Shown: positions 12,303-23,288, counted from the stretch's first letter. The stretch is 64,000 bases of DNA from Nitzschia sp. DOCU1 (GCA_951394045.1 OX595994.1:2418001-2482000), one strand, 5' to 3'. Program-made: numbers and translations. Notes: generated by a model from the letters alone, not told the origin.

Positions 12303-13378
12303 TTAGGCAGGAGCCACAGCCGAGCAGTACTCAAAGCTGCCTCCTGTGGGTGGGCAGCACTCATAGAGTGCTGGCTTCTGGCAGCTGGTATAGTCATAAA
12401 ACCAGGACCCCGAACCATCCGCAATATAGATCACCGTACTTATAGTACCTGAAGGGGTTTGAAAATCACCGCCACCAATAAAGGCGTTACCAGAGGGCAG
12501 GACAGCCAGGGCCGCGATATTCTCAGTGAGGCTATCGATAACAGCCAATTGACAGCCCATCGACTCGGCAAGAGTAGAGTGATCTGCCGAAGTAGCATAC
12601 ATTGGATTGTACACAAAGTAGGAATCTTCTCCGCCGCAAGCCGCACAGGTAGGGCATGCTACGTTGTTTGCGGACTTGCCAATCTTGATGTTCAATCCTG
12701 TAGCCACAATTCCGTCAGAGCAGTGGCAAGGACCACAATAGGCGAAAAACTTGTCAGTGGAACCTGGGAGATAACTTGGGACGACAGGGTCGACGTCGTA
12801 TACGTGATCCCAACATTTGGTATGATAGTGACCACCATTGTTGGACTTGCTGCTGGCATGCCAGTAGCAAACCGCCATTTTGCCAGGTGGGCATCCGTAT
12901 TGATCGGGTGCTGATGGGGAAGGGACGGGGCATATGGTGGTCGTCAAGGTCGGGTCATAAGTAGCAGGGCGAAACTGCAACTCGCGGTGAACAGACTCTT
13001 CGTCGGGCAGATCGTCGAGCATCTCACTCTTGTTCTTGCGGCCGGCTTTGTCTCCACCTCCGCGCACAAGAACATTGCGGATTTGCTTGGGCGTCTCGTC
13101 AGCACCAGTGATCTGAGTAGCAGCACGAATGATGGGAAACATCGCATTCAATCATCATGGATTACCATGATAGACAAAAGAAGTGGCAACCAAGTTTAGT
13201 TTTCAGGGGAGAAGAAGAAAAGGCAAATAAGGCAAAAGTGTGAGAGGAGTTCCATGATGAGTATGAATGTTACGATTTACCAGCTTCAACAAACACCAGC
13301 CAGTTAGCACTTTCTTACCTCGGCGGCAAATGCAATGTGGCGCCCGGCGGCGAGTAGGAAAAGGGCGAACAACTTCAT
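12303..13378 (-). CDS. C-type-lectin-like secreted protein (complete copy)
   Basis: Exon 1 (13319-13378) encodes a 20-residue signal peptide (MKLFALFLLAAG.. ending AFAAE). The intron is 13113-13318 (206 bases) with a GTAAGA donor and a CTACTCAG acceptor, phase 0. Exon 2 (12303-13112) brings the protein to 289 residues. After a charged linker there is a Cys-rich middle section (CGPCHCSDG, CPTCAACGG). The C-terminal half resembles a C-type lectin fold: GCQLAVIDSLTENIAAL, GNAFIGGGDF, GSWFYDYTSC and ALYECC. The usual calcium/sugar EPN or QPD and WND motifs are not seen, so sugar binding is doubtful. Likely extracellular or wall-associated. A paralogue starts at 453, and a shared palindrome lies upstream at 13499. 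Confidence 0.75.
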
Positions 13379-13498
13379 GTTTTAGGATGATGGACCAATC
13401 TGTTGCGACGAGAGGCGAAATGAAAATTATGAGCATCAGGAATCATCGACTTTCACCTTGTTGATGAGAATGACGATGCGATTTCCTCGTAGGAACAT

Positions 13499-13511
13499 GT
13501 ACAAATTGTAC
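13499..13511. promoter_or_regulatory. Palindrome GTACAAATTGTAC upstream of the lectin-like gene
   Basis: A perfect 13-base palindrome 121 bases upstream of the start at 13378, preceded by CGTAGGAACAT and followed by GC. The same motif and context occur twice upstream of the paralogue at 453. Confidence 0.45.
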
Positions 13512-13689
13512 GCAATAATGAAGAACAGAAGCCCACCATCAGCACCAAAAGATCTTGCTCCCTTGGGATTGGTACTTTGTTGATTTGATAAAGATGCGAG
13601 TCTCTCCTGTCATCAAGTGGACAATTCCGCCTGCCAAAAGGGCCAAAAGATCTCGATCCCCTATCTAGATCGACAAATTGAAAAAAATC

Positions 13690-13960
13690 TTACATGATCC
13701 GTTCAATGTTGTTGGGTTGAAAACTTTCCGTTCCGCAGTTTACTATCAGAAAGGAAACATGTTGGGAGTGTCGGTGGGCGGTGTACGCCATAACGACGCC
13801 TCCCAAGAGGACCAAGAGATCTTCTTGATCCCTGACGGTAGTCGACAAAGAAGTCCCGATTGAAAAGTTTTTCTACATAATCGGTTCAATGTTGTTATGG
13901 TGAAAGCTTTCCGTTCGGCACTAGACTATCACCAGCAAGGAAACATGTTGGAAGTGTCGT
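13690..13960. repeat. Diverged direct repeat, two units of about 80 bases, 183 bases apart
   Basis: Units at about 13693-13773 and 13876-13959 share TTCAATGTTGTT, CTTTCCGTTC and GGAAACATGTTGG. The forward frame between them (13678-13863) is open for 61 codons, but nothing identifies it as a gene. Confidence 0.45.
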
Positions 13961-14152
13961 CGGCGGGCGCTTGCAAATTACACATGATAATGAAGCATTA
14001 GCAATCGCCAAGCTTTCTACTCAGCAGTGCGATCGATTCGATCCGCTTCTTGTTCGACTTCAAAGTACGTTGTTATGGTGTCAAGGAAGATGTTATTTGC
14101 GATGAAGCGGCGCGATCAAAAAAGACCTTCTGTAATAACCATTTAGCGCATC

Positions 14153-14417
14153 GGCGTCAAATGCTTACATAGAAAAGACGCCCATGATGGTTGAAAATTA
14201 ATAGGGGCTGTACCGGAGAAGAAGATCTGGCGGTATTCGACTTCTTTATTTTCTGACGCATGCACGAAATTATGGTGTCACGATGATGTCGTTCTCCTTC
14301 CTAATTCCTAACAGGACGAAAGTATTTTGATTCATGCATTTTACTAACATTGTCATGTAGACCTTACAACCTGCTCACCACCCAGCATCTCTACAACTCG
14401 CCTGTTGTGGCCTTCAC
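14153..14417. repeat. Tandem duplication unit 1 (265 bp), uninterrupted
   Basis: The unit starts at GGCGTCAAATGC and ends CTGTTGTGGCCTTCAC. A second copy starts at 14418 with only about one mismatch over the 250 compared bases (TTTACTAAC versus TTCACTAAC), so the duplication is recent. This copy is the empty-site reference for the element inserted in the second copy. Confidence 0.85.
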
Positions 14418-15480
14418 GGCGTCAAATGCTTACATAGAAAAGACGCCCATGATGGTTGAAAATTAATAGGGGCTGTACCGGAGAAGAAGATCTGGCGGTA
14501 TTCGACTTCTTTATTTTCTGACGCATGCACGAAATTATGGTGTCACGATGATGTCGTTCTCCTTCCTAATTCCTAACAGGACGAAAGTATTTTGATTCAT
14601 GCATTTCACTAACATTGTCATGTAGACCTTACAACCTGCTCACCACCCAGCATCTCTACAACTCGCCCGGAGCATTCGGGAATCCGTACGAAGGACAGAC
14701 GGGGGCGTTCTAATTGCAAGCACCCCTGAAGGCCCATTCGGCGGAATTCCAATGATTGCTTGCGTGACTCATATTCAGTAGATTTTCCTTAAGTAGAAAT
14801 TCCTTAAGGAAATTTTCCTTAAGGATTTTTTCCTTAATGTCAGTAGATTCTACTGAATTCCAAAAGTCATTCAGTAGATTTTCCTTAATATCAAAAGTCA
14901 TAATGATTCCAAAAGTCATTCAGTAGATTTTCCTGAATATCAACAGTCATAATGATTCATCACAGTGGGCAGGCGCTGTAGAAAGATTTCTGAAAGTGCA
15001 ACGACGCGACCGCAGCAAAACACAACACACAACAACACAAAACACAACTGGTTCTGAAATGGTCGAAGTAATCCATGTCGTAACCTATTAATTCAATTGT
15101 TATTTTTCTCTCACGTGTTCTCAATTGTCTGTCAAACCCGCGGTCTGTCCAATGACCGACCGTTCTCTACATTCAGGAAAATTTCCTTAATTTGGTCCGT
15201 CCGACGACGACCGACCCTTCGGAAGACATTCAGGAAAATTTCCTTAAATGGTCCGTCCGACGACCGACCGATTAAGGAAAACTTACTTAATCAGGAAAAT
15301 CTACTTTCCTTAAAGAAAATTTCCTTAAGGAATTTCTACTTAAGGAAAATCTACTGAATATGAGTCACGCGAGCAATCATTGGAATTCCGCCGAATGGGC
15401 CTTCAGGGGTGATTGCAATTATATAGCCCTAGTCTGACCTTCGTACGTATTCCCGAATGCTCCTGTTGTGGCCTTCACTG
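14418..15480. repeat. Tandem duplication unit 2 (265 bp), split by a foldback element
   Basis: The copy runs 14418-14667 (to ACAACTCGCC). An element of about 800 bp is inserted there, and the remaining 15 bases of the unit (TGTTGTGGCCTTCAC) resume after 15464. Comparison with unit 1 gives the insertion point to within a base or two. Confidence 0.8.
14668..15464. mobile_element. Non-autonomous foldback (MITE-like) element with long inverted repeats
   Basis: The left end reads GGAGCATTCGGGAATCCGTA and the reverse complement of the right end reads GGAGCATTCGGGAATACGTA. The two arms stay nearly identical for about 160 bases, through GCCCATTCGGCGGAATTCC and into AT-rich blocks of TTCCTTAAGGAAA. 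Inside, short units containing CAGTAGATTTTCCT and GTCCGTCCGACGA repeat several times, so the interior can also fold. No protein-coding gene is visible (longest frames 69-86 codons, made of the repeats). Any target-site duplication is at most 1-2 bases. Mobilised, if at all, by an enzyme encoded elsewhere. Confidence 0.75.
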
Positions 15481-15551
15481 GGACACCAACGAAAATATCG
15501 CACGATGCCAATTTTGGCGATACGAGGCGATGGACAGACCTCATCGCGGGT
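15479..15551. repeat. Solo diverged terminus of the 20219-23288 element family
   Basis: GGGACACCAACGAAAATATC and the following bases match the inverted-repeat terminus at 20219 (and 23288) for about 70 bases with roughly ten differences, then stop abruptly at the border of the arm-2 duplication. Confidence 0.6.
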
Positions 15552-15685
15552 GCGATGATGAAGTTGTAGCGTCATCTGGCTTCCCTGACAGCCCGCGTTC
15601 GAGAAAGAATATACGCAAAGCGACGACGGTGAACTCAAGAAGACATGGCCGGAAGTCTTCACAATAAAAAGCTCGACTACTAGTG

Positions 15686-15853
15686 CTAGTACTTCTTGGT
15701 GACGGATACATGCGGCCAGAAAGATAAAACGTTAAGAGTGTTGTTGTTGGAGAACACGTCAAAAGGCACGCGAAGGTCTATGATCATGATGTGGGCGGGC
15801 CGCTGGACTGAGACCCAAGTAGGGAGACGAGTTGCGACGACCCACCAACTCAT
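15686..15853 (-). CDS. Possible 55-residue small ORF, copy 2
   Basis: ATG at 15853, stop at 15686-15688. Compared with 2636-2806 it has one added codon after MSWWV, one missing before LRVPFDVF and one missing in the Asn run. The C-terminal SFWPHVSVTKKY is identical. Same caveat: the complementary strand is also open, so coding status and strand are tentative. Confidence 0.35.
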   Translation of the reverse strand: MSWWVVATRLPTWVSVQRPAHIMIIDLRVPFDVFSNNNTLNVLSFWPHVSVTKKY

Positions 15854-16459
15854 AGTTGAGTCGACCGTGATTCAAATCAAAGCCGGCTCTTTGCCTTCGT
15901 TGTGTTTGGGGCTGAAATGAAATGAGGAGGCTTGGAAAAGTCGGGAGAAACATCGCTTCGGAGTGTCAGTTCTTCTCGGAAAGCAAGAAATTCCCCGTCT
16001 GTCAGCCCGAATGCCATACCCGGCCTTCTTTATCGACTGAGTCCGGCTAGGATAGAGGGGAGGACAACGACGACGTTCTTGGGATACTCTACACCAACCT
16101 CGGGTTTCTTGTTTGAGAGAATGAGCTTTTGAAGGTGGCGCGGTCTGCTGGATGGCCGAAAAATGCGGGGACTACTACAAAAGTGAATGTGTCGTTTTGC
16201 TGGACACGTATCCCGGCTGTCATTTGATCTAGTCTTTTTTCCATCAAGAATACGTAGCAGAGGGCCGTGCCTATTGGTAGCAAGCCAACTCTCTCCTACT
16301 ACTAGAGTTTTCACAGAAAAGAACAGCTTGCTCCTATAAGACATCAATTGAAGAGGGTAAAGTTCAAATAAAGCAACTATTTTTATGCCAGAACGCAAAA
16401 TTGAACTACAAATCTTACGAGCTCCTCCATCATGGCCAACCGCAAAAACACAGCCCAGA

Positions 16460-18774
16460 CTATATCAGGGAATTCTTGACCTTGTGTTGAGGTTCATAAA
16501 TGGTGTCTGCCGCATCGCTTTCCTTAGTGAGTAAAGTTGTACCATCCTCCGAAATCTTGGCCCCACAAATTTCCATCCATGCTCGACAGTCCGCTAGGTT
16601 GTTGTGAAATCCCAACAACTTACTACATACCTCAACTGGTAGAGATGGTCGATAGACTCGTACCAAACGTTTCAACGCCCGCAACCGCATAGTAGGAACC
16701 ATGCGCCCCGTAAAATACTTTCCCCAATGCTTGTTTTCTGAAGATTCTTCTTGATGGTGCAGTCGGAAAAAGGAAACATAGTCAGTGGTAGCGACAGCAT
16801 GCCGTATCTTCAATGCGTGTTCCATTCCGGATGTAGTACTCGGGTTGTCTTCTCTCCGAAACATCAATTGTGTGATTTCCAATGTTCCATGATGACGATT
16901 CGTAGTCGTGGTGAGTAAGACATGATACAATAATCGATACGCCGCAAACTCTGCTTCATTCTTGGTTGCTTCGTTTTCTCCATGTTTGTTGCCTGATGGT
17001 AATGACGACGATAATTTGAGATTCGAATACAATTCTTTGAGTTGTGTTTGACATTGGTTGAATTCATTCAAATCTCCTTCCACCAATGCTATTCGAGCAT
17101 GGGTCTCATAAACTTTGACTGCAAAGTCATTTTGAATTCGTTGAATAGTTAAATCTTGCCGAACGGCCTGCCGAAAATGAAAGCAAACGAAAACGAGACA
17201 ACAATAAGACAACGCAGAGTTTGTAGAGACAGAGTCGCTCTGGCTTCACTACTAGGCGCTTCAATAGCCCGGCGAGTACGTACCTTCAATTGACTACAAA
17301 ACCACAAATAATCATGCTTCTTCTTCGTATCACTCCCATAGTATTCCTTCTGTAGATTGTGCAAATGCAGTTTCAAAATCTCAAGGGGTCGTACCAGTTC
17401 GGCCCGAGGTGGTGCCGTCAATCGCAAATAGTCTTTCTCCAATACTTGACAAGTACCTTTTACCGTCATGCGCTCAAAATCTTGTTCTGTTAATGGTTCT
17501 GCCGAAGAATTTCCAATTGTTGAAATGCCCATGTACTTGGCATAATCTTGACTTGTGGAAGTACTAGTTGATGCTGCTTCTTGTAATCCGCCAGGTCCCG
17601 CAAAGCGTTCCTGACGTTTCGTCAAAGCATGCGAAGAACGATCGAGTCCCTCTTCCTCTACCGACGAGAAATTATACGTCTTCATCTTTTTCTTGCTGGA
17701 AGATGATAGCTTGGAACTTGTAGAACCCCCGGCAGCTCGTTTCTGTTTTGACGTGGACAGCGAAATGAATTCTTCTTCATGGTCGTCTTGCTGCTGCTTC
17801 GAGGAAGAATTAGAATAATAGTCAAGAGAAGTGAAATAGCGAGAATCGCTCGTGGAATGACGGTAATTGTGAGATTGGCTGTTGGAATAGGAGGAGGAAT
17901 AAAAAGAAGAAGACGAAGGATTAGTAGTAGGTGTCGGCAGAGTCGCTGACGCTGGGCCATAATAGCTCGTTCTTTCGCCATAATCTGGACGGCTTATGGC
18001 GGTAGCTGCATCTGGAGCAGCCACCCCCCGGCCTCTACCGGTACTAGTAGAAGCCCCAGCTATGTCAGGCAATGCCGTACTTGTAGCTGCCCTAGCTTCG
18101 ACTCCCGACAAGGCAATCAAGGGTTCCAAATTCCAGTTCTTAGTATGCAAATTTCCTTGTTGAATGGCTTGCGCAATCACCTTTTCGACTTGAGCTTGGA
18201 CGTACGCACGCTGATCAGAAGTCAAACATTGGCCCAGCGAGCGTTGAACATACGAAGTTAACGAGCCAGGGGTTTGCGAATCGGTAGAAGCTCGAGTGGT
18301 GCTGGTGGCTGCTGCCGCCGGACGTTGATGATAGTCACCCCCCGCTGCAGCCCCACTGATACCACCACTATTTGTACCTGTCGATGTTCTTTTTGCTGAA
18401 GCCGATGGTAAAGGAGGCGGCGCTGGAGGCAAATCAAAAGGTGGGGGAGGCGGCGGCGGTCCACCCCGAGACGTCAGTTCATGTTCATAATAATAATGCG
18501 CGGCTCTAGAACTCTGATCCGCATAATACATGGCCCACTCAATATTTTGTTGCTTGTCCGCACCATACTGCGCCTTGTAGGCTTCTAAACAAGCTTGCCA
18601 CCCATGATAATACTCGGTATACAATTCCACCAAGGATTTCTTTGGAGCCTGAGACGGCTGTTGAGGTTGCTGTTGAGGCAGCATCACCCACTGCGATCCA
18701 TTCCAGTACATCGAACTATTCACAGTAGAAGATGCCTGGGGCTGCTGATAGTTCTGATACTGTTGATACGACAT
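16460..18774 (-). CDS. THP3/LENG8-like SAC3-domain protein, copy 2
   Basis: Exons 18774-17284 and 17167-16460 with a 116-base phase-0 GT-AG intron give 732 residues, against 738 in copy 1. The length difference comes from a few in-frame codons: a short segment near residue 160 before TDSQTPGSL is missing, and one Ser/Asp and one Thr run are shorter. Both copies keep every landmark of the SAC3 domain (YLWFCSQLK, AVRQDLTIQRIQNDF, KVYETHARIALVEGDLNEFN) and the same splice sites. The intron sequences differ more than the exons, which is the pattern expected if both proteins are still under selection. The first intron boundary and the TTTTAG just before the start are shared, supporting MSYQQYQ as the start. 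A role in nuclear mRNA processing is inferred from the family. Confidence 0.88.
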
Positions 18775-19199
18775 TTTGGAGGACGCTAAAACGAAAAGAA
18801 GACACACAAGTTAAATGGACATGAAACGCTGTCATCGTCAACGGGGCACCGATGGGGGTTCGCGAAAGAAGTTGGTCCGTCAAAGTCGAATACCCGGATC
18901 AAACGATCCCAAGTTCTGGTCGCGCGCCAACATCGAGAGTCGAAGAAATCTAACATGAATCACAGCCTTTCTGTTCGTCTTGCTGCGCCCGTCAAAGGAA
19001 TCGAACGACCATGCTGAGGAGAGGGTCGTAGAGCGACAATCAAAGAAGGGAGAGTGACGGAGGTGCTACTATTATGTCGATATCTAGCTAGCATCGACAA
19101 CACCTGCTGTACTCGTAGTGCTGTGGCTGCTGGAGATTCAATTTCATTGGACGAATGATGGATGTACAGCAAGCACCATGACATTAGACGAGACATGAT

Positions 19200-19996
19200 T
19201 ATGATCACAGCAATAATCCTCAGGGATTGGGACCATTGCAATCATCTTCTTGCAAGAATTCAAGACCACCCCCTGTCTGTAATTTGCAAATTGGATCTGG
19301 ACACCAGCCAGTGAAAGGTTTCTCTTGTGGCGACAATGATGGACTGAATCTCGGCTGGGATTTTCGGAATAGAGCAACGGGACAAACACTCGCTTCTTTG
19401 ATTGGACTTGGTAATAGAGGATTGCAGTAGCACGGTCTTGATGGACAACAATGCACTACCATCAATACAAAATCTTTCCATTCTCCTCCTGCTGTCGTTC
19501 TTTTGTAAGAGGCGGCTATCCTTGTCAGTCGTTCATATGCCTTGCCGGATGTAGCTTTGGTTGGAAGCAAAATCAAAGGAGACGCGTCATTCTTCCATCC
19601 AGTGTACCCCCTGGAATCTGGCAGAATTCGCTGGGATCCGTTCTGGGGGCTTCATTTCTGGGTCCATAACGAAACAAACATGTATCGCAAACAAACGTGA
19701 GAGTGGACTGCTTTTGTGAAATGAACAACCACACACACTTGCAACACTTGCTATTTGTGAGATAGCGACCAGCAGCAATTTGGAGAAGAAAAGGAATTGA
19801 CTGGTTATTAAGTCTCACAAGCACATGACGGCACATGAGGACGACGACGGTTGTCATCCTCACCACCGATTCCTTGTTGACATACCTTCTTCTTGTCTAC
19901 CTCATAGTTATCAACTGCTACCGTCAATGTATTCATGTAGTGAAATAGAATCGCGAGAGAGCAGCAAACGATGAACAGCTTTTCACACTCCGCCAT
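19200..19996 (-). pseudogene. Decayed small secreted-protein gene, copy 2
   Basis: Exon 1 is intact here: ATG at 19996, MAECEKLFIVCCSLAILF as a plausible signal peptide, then NYEVDKKK and a GTATGT donor. A conserved AAAAG acceptor leads to a block with STLTFVCDTCLFRYGPRNEA and SEFCQIP. One base is then missing relative to copy 1, so the frame ends at an early stop although GWKNDASPLILL continues in the neighbouring frame to AYERLTRIAASYKR. The Cys-containing end (CPDPICKLQ, then EDDCNGPNP) stops before the hydrophobic tail seen in copy 1. The two copies carry different lesions, so neither seems functional and the ancestral protein was likely small, secreted and Cys-containing. No family recognised. 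Confidence 0.45.
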
Positions 19997-20530
19997 TGTC
20001 GTTGTCACGGTTTTTTGGTGTCGATGGGCGAGACTCCACGCATGCATGTGGCAGGCACGCGAATCCGCGATTCCAAATTCCGTTGGCTTGCCATTAGACT
20101 CGACTCGATTGACTAGAATCATCCGAGCATTGATACCGACAGGCGCACGGTCGGCATTACCTGGTATCATACGTCATTCCCATGAATCCGACGAACCTTG
20201 ATGTCAAAAATCGATCCAGGGACACCAACGAAAATACCGCATGTTGCTAATTTTGGCGATACGGAGCGACAGACAGATCTCACCGCGGTAGGGCCAAGGG
20301 GAAAGGGGGCATGCAGGCGCGCAAGACGAATTTTCGAGTACCGCAACGGATACAGGAACAGTTTTGGTTGGTCAGTTGGAATGTGTAACGACATCATTTA
20401 CTTATAGGAAATAATCAATTTAATATATGCCTTTTGAATTCAGCGAGCACGTCGGTCATTCAACGAATCGCCAGATCACCCCTTAGAGATGAAAGCCTCC
20501 CTGGCGACATGGCTGGGGGAATTGGCGGGA

Positions 20531-20573
20531 GTCGGGGGGAATTGGCGGGAAATTCCCGCCAATTCCCCCCGAC
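20531..20573. repeat. 43-bp GC-rich palindrome, left arm
   Basis: Runs from GTCGGGGGGAATTGG through a centre GGGAAATTCCC to CCAATTCCCCCCGAC; symmetric apart from the central base. It contains the GGCGGGAA / TTCCCGCC core that resembles the E2F/DP consensus. It would form a very stable hairpin. Confidence 0.8.
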
Positions 20574-20580
20574 TCCCCCC

Positions 20581-22925
20581 GTTTCCCCCAGGGCAGAGGC
20601 TATGCGGGTGGCGGGCGGGCGATCTCTGCGAGCACGGCGAGCTTGGTGCGACAGACGCATCAACGACTTGATGGACTGGCATGCCAGGGACACGATGTGT
20701 TGATGACCGCAAAGGATGACTGTTGTCAGCACAAGTCTTACACCTCTTACTACCATCGCTTCTTTGTCCTCCTTGGACAATAACAACAGGGATGGTTTGA
20801 GCAAGCATTTTCAGTTATCATGTCGCCCACAACAAACTACGCCAATTGTCGAGTGTACTATCGTCTGTCTGAATGGCCGCGACTTGACGGCTATAGATGT
20901 TGGCGGCGACGGCGGTGGTGGATGACTTGCTTGGTTGTTTCGGTGGACGGTGTTGTTCATTGATATGTTAGTGGAGTCAGTACTACGTTATGCAGAGAGC
21001 AAGGGAACGAGTAATGGTCGACGCTGTTGGATTGACGATCTTTTGTGATGATGCCGACACTGATATGCTTTCACGAAAATAACGTCGTTGGAAGGAGACA
21101 AAGAGAAAGTCTGGAAGTTCAACGTCTATTACATTCCTGGTGGGACTATTCGTCCATACCAAGACGGCAATGTCAGAGACGACTACTACGAGACATCGCC
21201 ACCGTTTCAAGCCTGTCGGGCTCCTTTAGCGACGGCTGTCCGGGTATTAAGAGTCGGACTGCCTTCTCCGCTTGGTCTACTACAGTTTCGAGCACCCAAG
21301 GGAGGATTCATGGTGGGTGCTGCGTAGCTTTGGGCTCTGCGGGATGTTGTGACTCTACTATACTGCATAACCAGGACGAAGACTGGGTCAACAATCAACG
21401 ACAAAATTTCATGCACCCAGACGGTTCTATAGTGAGTCATCCTAGGACCTTGTGGTGAGAAAGCATTTGTATTGCATGGCGTTGCCCACTTCGCTAAGAC
21501 GTCGCTAGAGGACAGGCGCCGGCCCGAATGTTGGTCGACGAAAGCTCGAACAACGCAAACTTTTGATATTTTCGTTTCATTGTTCGCCGTCCGATGTATT
21601 AAGCATCATAAGGGCATCACGCACTACGACATTTGCTTTCCTGCTTTGGACAAATGGAAGTTGCAAGAGGACAGAGACAGCAGACAGAATCTACAATGTG
21701 GAATTATCGGGAGTTTTGCGACATGCTAGCTAAAAGCCTGCCTACTAGTACCATTGGGAAAGCAGCAACAAGAGTCTTTGCGAGTTTGCCGCGGCTACGA
21801 CTTTGACGAGAGCGACGACAAGGATCGTTGTTGATTCTACACTTTCTTTGACCCGTTCTTCCTCACCCGTGGAGGCAGCATCCCCGGCCACTAGAGTAGC
21901 CACCGGTACAATGTAAATTGATCTACGTAAGGATACAACAACAACTGCCACCAAGACGAGAGGACGCTTTTCTTCGATAGAGCCGCAGAGTAAAGCTACT
22001 CTAATCTTACCATCAAACGAATTCAGCAGTAGCATCATGATACTACAGCAGCGGCTAAAAAGTATTGCCATCTTGCGCCCTGCTGCTGCCTGGCGCCAAA
22101 AACTAGTGCTGCGGTGGAGCTCTGCTGTTCCCAAGAAGTTAAAAAAGCAATTGAGGAGTACGCATTACGGCAGCCAGCTAGTAATAGTGCTGTTGTACTA
22201 GATCTTGGCGCTGCGGCTGTTCCGTCTAGTAAAGAACATAGTCGTTACTAGTACCCACAATAAGATCTGCCTATGTGCTGCAATATCTTCGAGGAGTCGA
22301 GGACGAACAACAGACAACTGCTCCACTCTCCAGCCCCGCAGCAAGAAGGATATTACAATAATCGAGTAAGAGCCGAGGAACAACGTGTCCAGCAACAAGT
22401 GGCTGGCACCATGTCAATTCTCGCGGTAGCAACAGCATTTGTTGATGCTTGTGTTGATGCCTCCAAATGCGAGTGCGGATCTGACGGAAGAATGAAACAC
22501 CCTTCTTGGCATCATGCGAAGGCGGATGATACTGACGTCGGCCAAAATACGAACCAAGGTGTCCGGAGCTTGGCTCGTTGGTGTTGAATGGAGTGGATCT
22601 TCCAGTTAGGCTACGTACGTGCGCGTTGCTGTCATCGTCGGCCTCTCGCTTCTCTTTCTCGTGGATTGTGTGGTGGGGGTGGTCGGCATCAAATCTTATG
22701 ACATCATCGGCGTTTGCAAGCGAACACTTGGCACGAAAGGGTTCTTGGACTGTGTAGAGTAAACACACTTTCTACTCAGTTTTGTTGTTGCTGCTGCTTG
22801 CCATGGTTTTTGTGATGGATGAGAAACTTTTGTTGATCGCAATGCACCAAAACCCAAGCAAGCCGTCCGTCTCGCCATGCTCGCGACGATGGCTGGCAGG
22901 CGCGGAATGACTTTTTGGCGGGAGT
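20581..22925. other. Interior of the 3.07-kb element; no recognised gene
   Basis: Open frames include 21045-21458 (+), 21088-21327 (+), 21745-22134 (-) and 22271-22768 (-). The 21088 frame (WKFNVYYIPGGTIRPYQDG) and the 21745-22134 frame (a hydrophobic stretch PLVLVAVVVVSL) look mildly protein-like but have no paralogue here to test against. I do not call any of them genes. Confidence 0.4.
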
Positions 22926-22933
22926 CGGGGGGA

Positions 22934-22976
22934 GTCGGGGGGAATTGGCGGGAATTTCCCGCCAATTCCCCCCGAC
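22934..22976. repeat. 43-bp GC-rich palindrome, right arm
   Basis: The reverse-complement partner of the palindrome at 20531-20573, with centre GGGAATTTCCC. It is flanked outward by another GTCGGGGGGA repeat. Confidence 0.8.
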
Positions 22977-23288
22977 TCCCGCCAATTCCCCCAGCCATGT
23001 CGCCAGGGAGGCTTTCATCTTTAAGGGGTGATCTGGCGATTCGTTGAATGACCGACGTGCTCGCTGAATTCAAAAGGCATATATTAAATTGATTATTTCC
23101 TATAAGTAAATGATGTCGTTACACATTCCAACTGACCAACCAAAACTGTTCCTGTATCCGTTGCGGTACTCGAAAATTCGTCTTGCGCGCCTGCATGCCC
23201 CCTTTCCCCTTGGCCCTACCGCGGTGAGATCTGTCTGTCGCTCCGTATCGCCAAAACTGGCAACATGCGGTATTTTCGTTGGTGTCCC

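Larger units (their letters stand above)
20219..23288. mobile_element. 3.07-kb element with 355-bp near-identical inverted repeats
   Basis: Bases 20219-20573 and the reverse complement of 22934-23288 have the same length and differ at only a handful of positions (for example GCTAATTTT versus GCCAGTTTT, and CCTTAGAGATG versus CCTTAAAGATG). Termini are GGGACACCAACG. Each arm ends on the inside in a 43-bp palindrome. The interior (20581-22925) has open frames on both strands; none shows DDE, YR or RT motifs, so the element looks non-autonomous or carries unrecognised cargo. A target duplication is not obvious. A diverged solo terminus occurs at 15479. Confidence 0.75.

Noticed and set aside
14153..14667. 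The two 250-bp direct repeats as LTRs
   Set aside because: Only 15 bases separate them and those 15 bases belong to the repeat unit; no retroelement body exists.
14668..15464. Protein-coding potential inside the foldback element
   Set aside because: The 69- and 86-codon frames consist of the repeated TTCCTTAAGG blocks read through.
21421..21440. TCTATAGTGAGTCA, resembling the reverse of a phage T7 promoter
   Set aside because: Only part of the promoter matches and nothing else suggests vector sequence; chance is likely.
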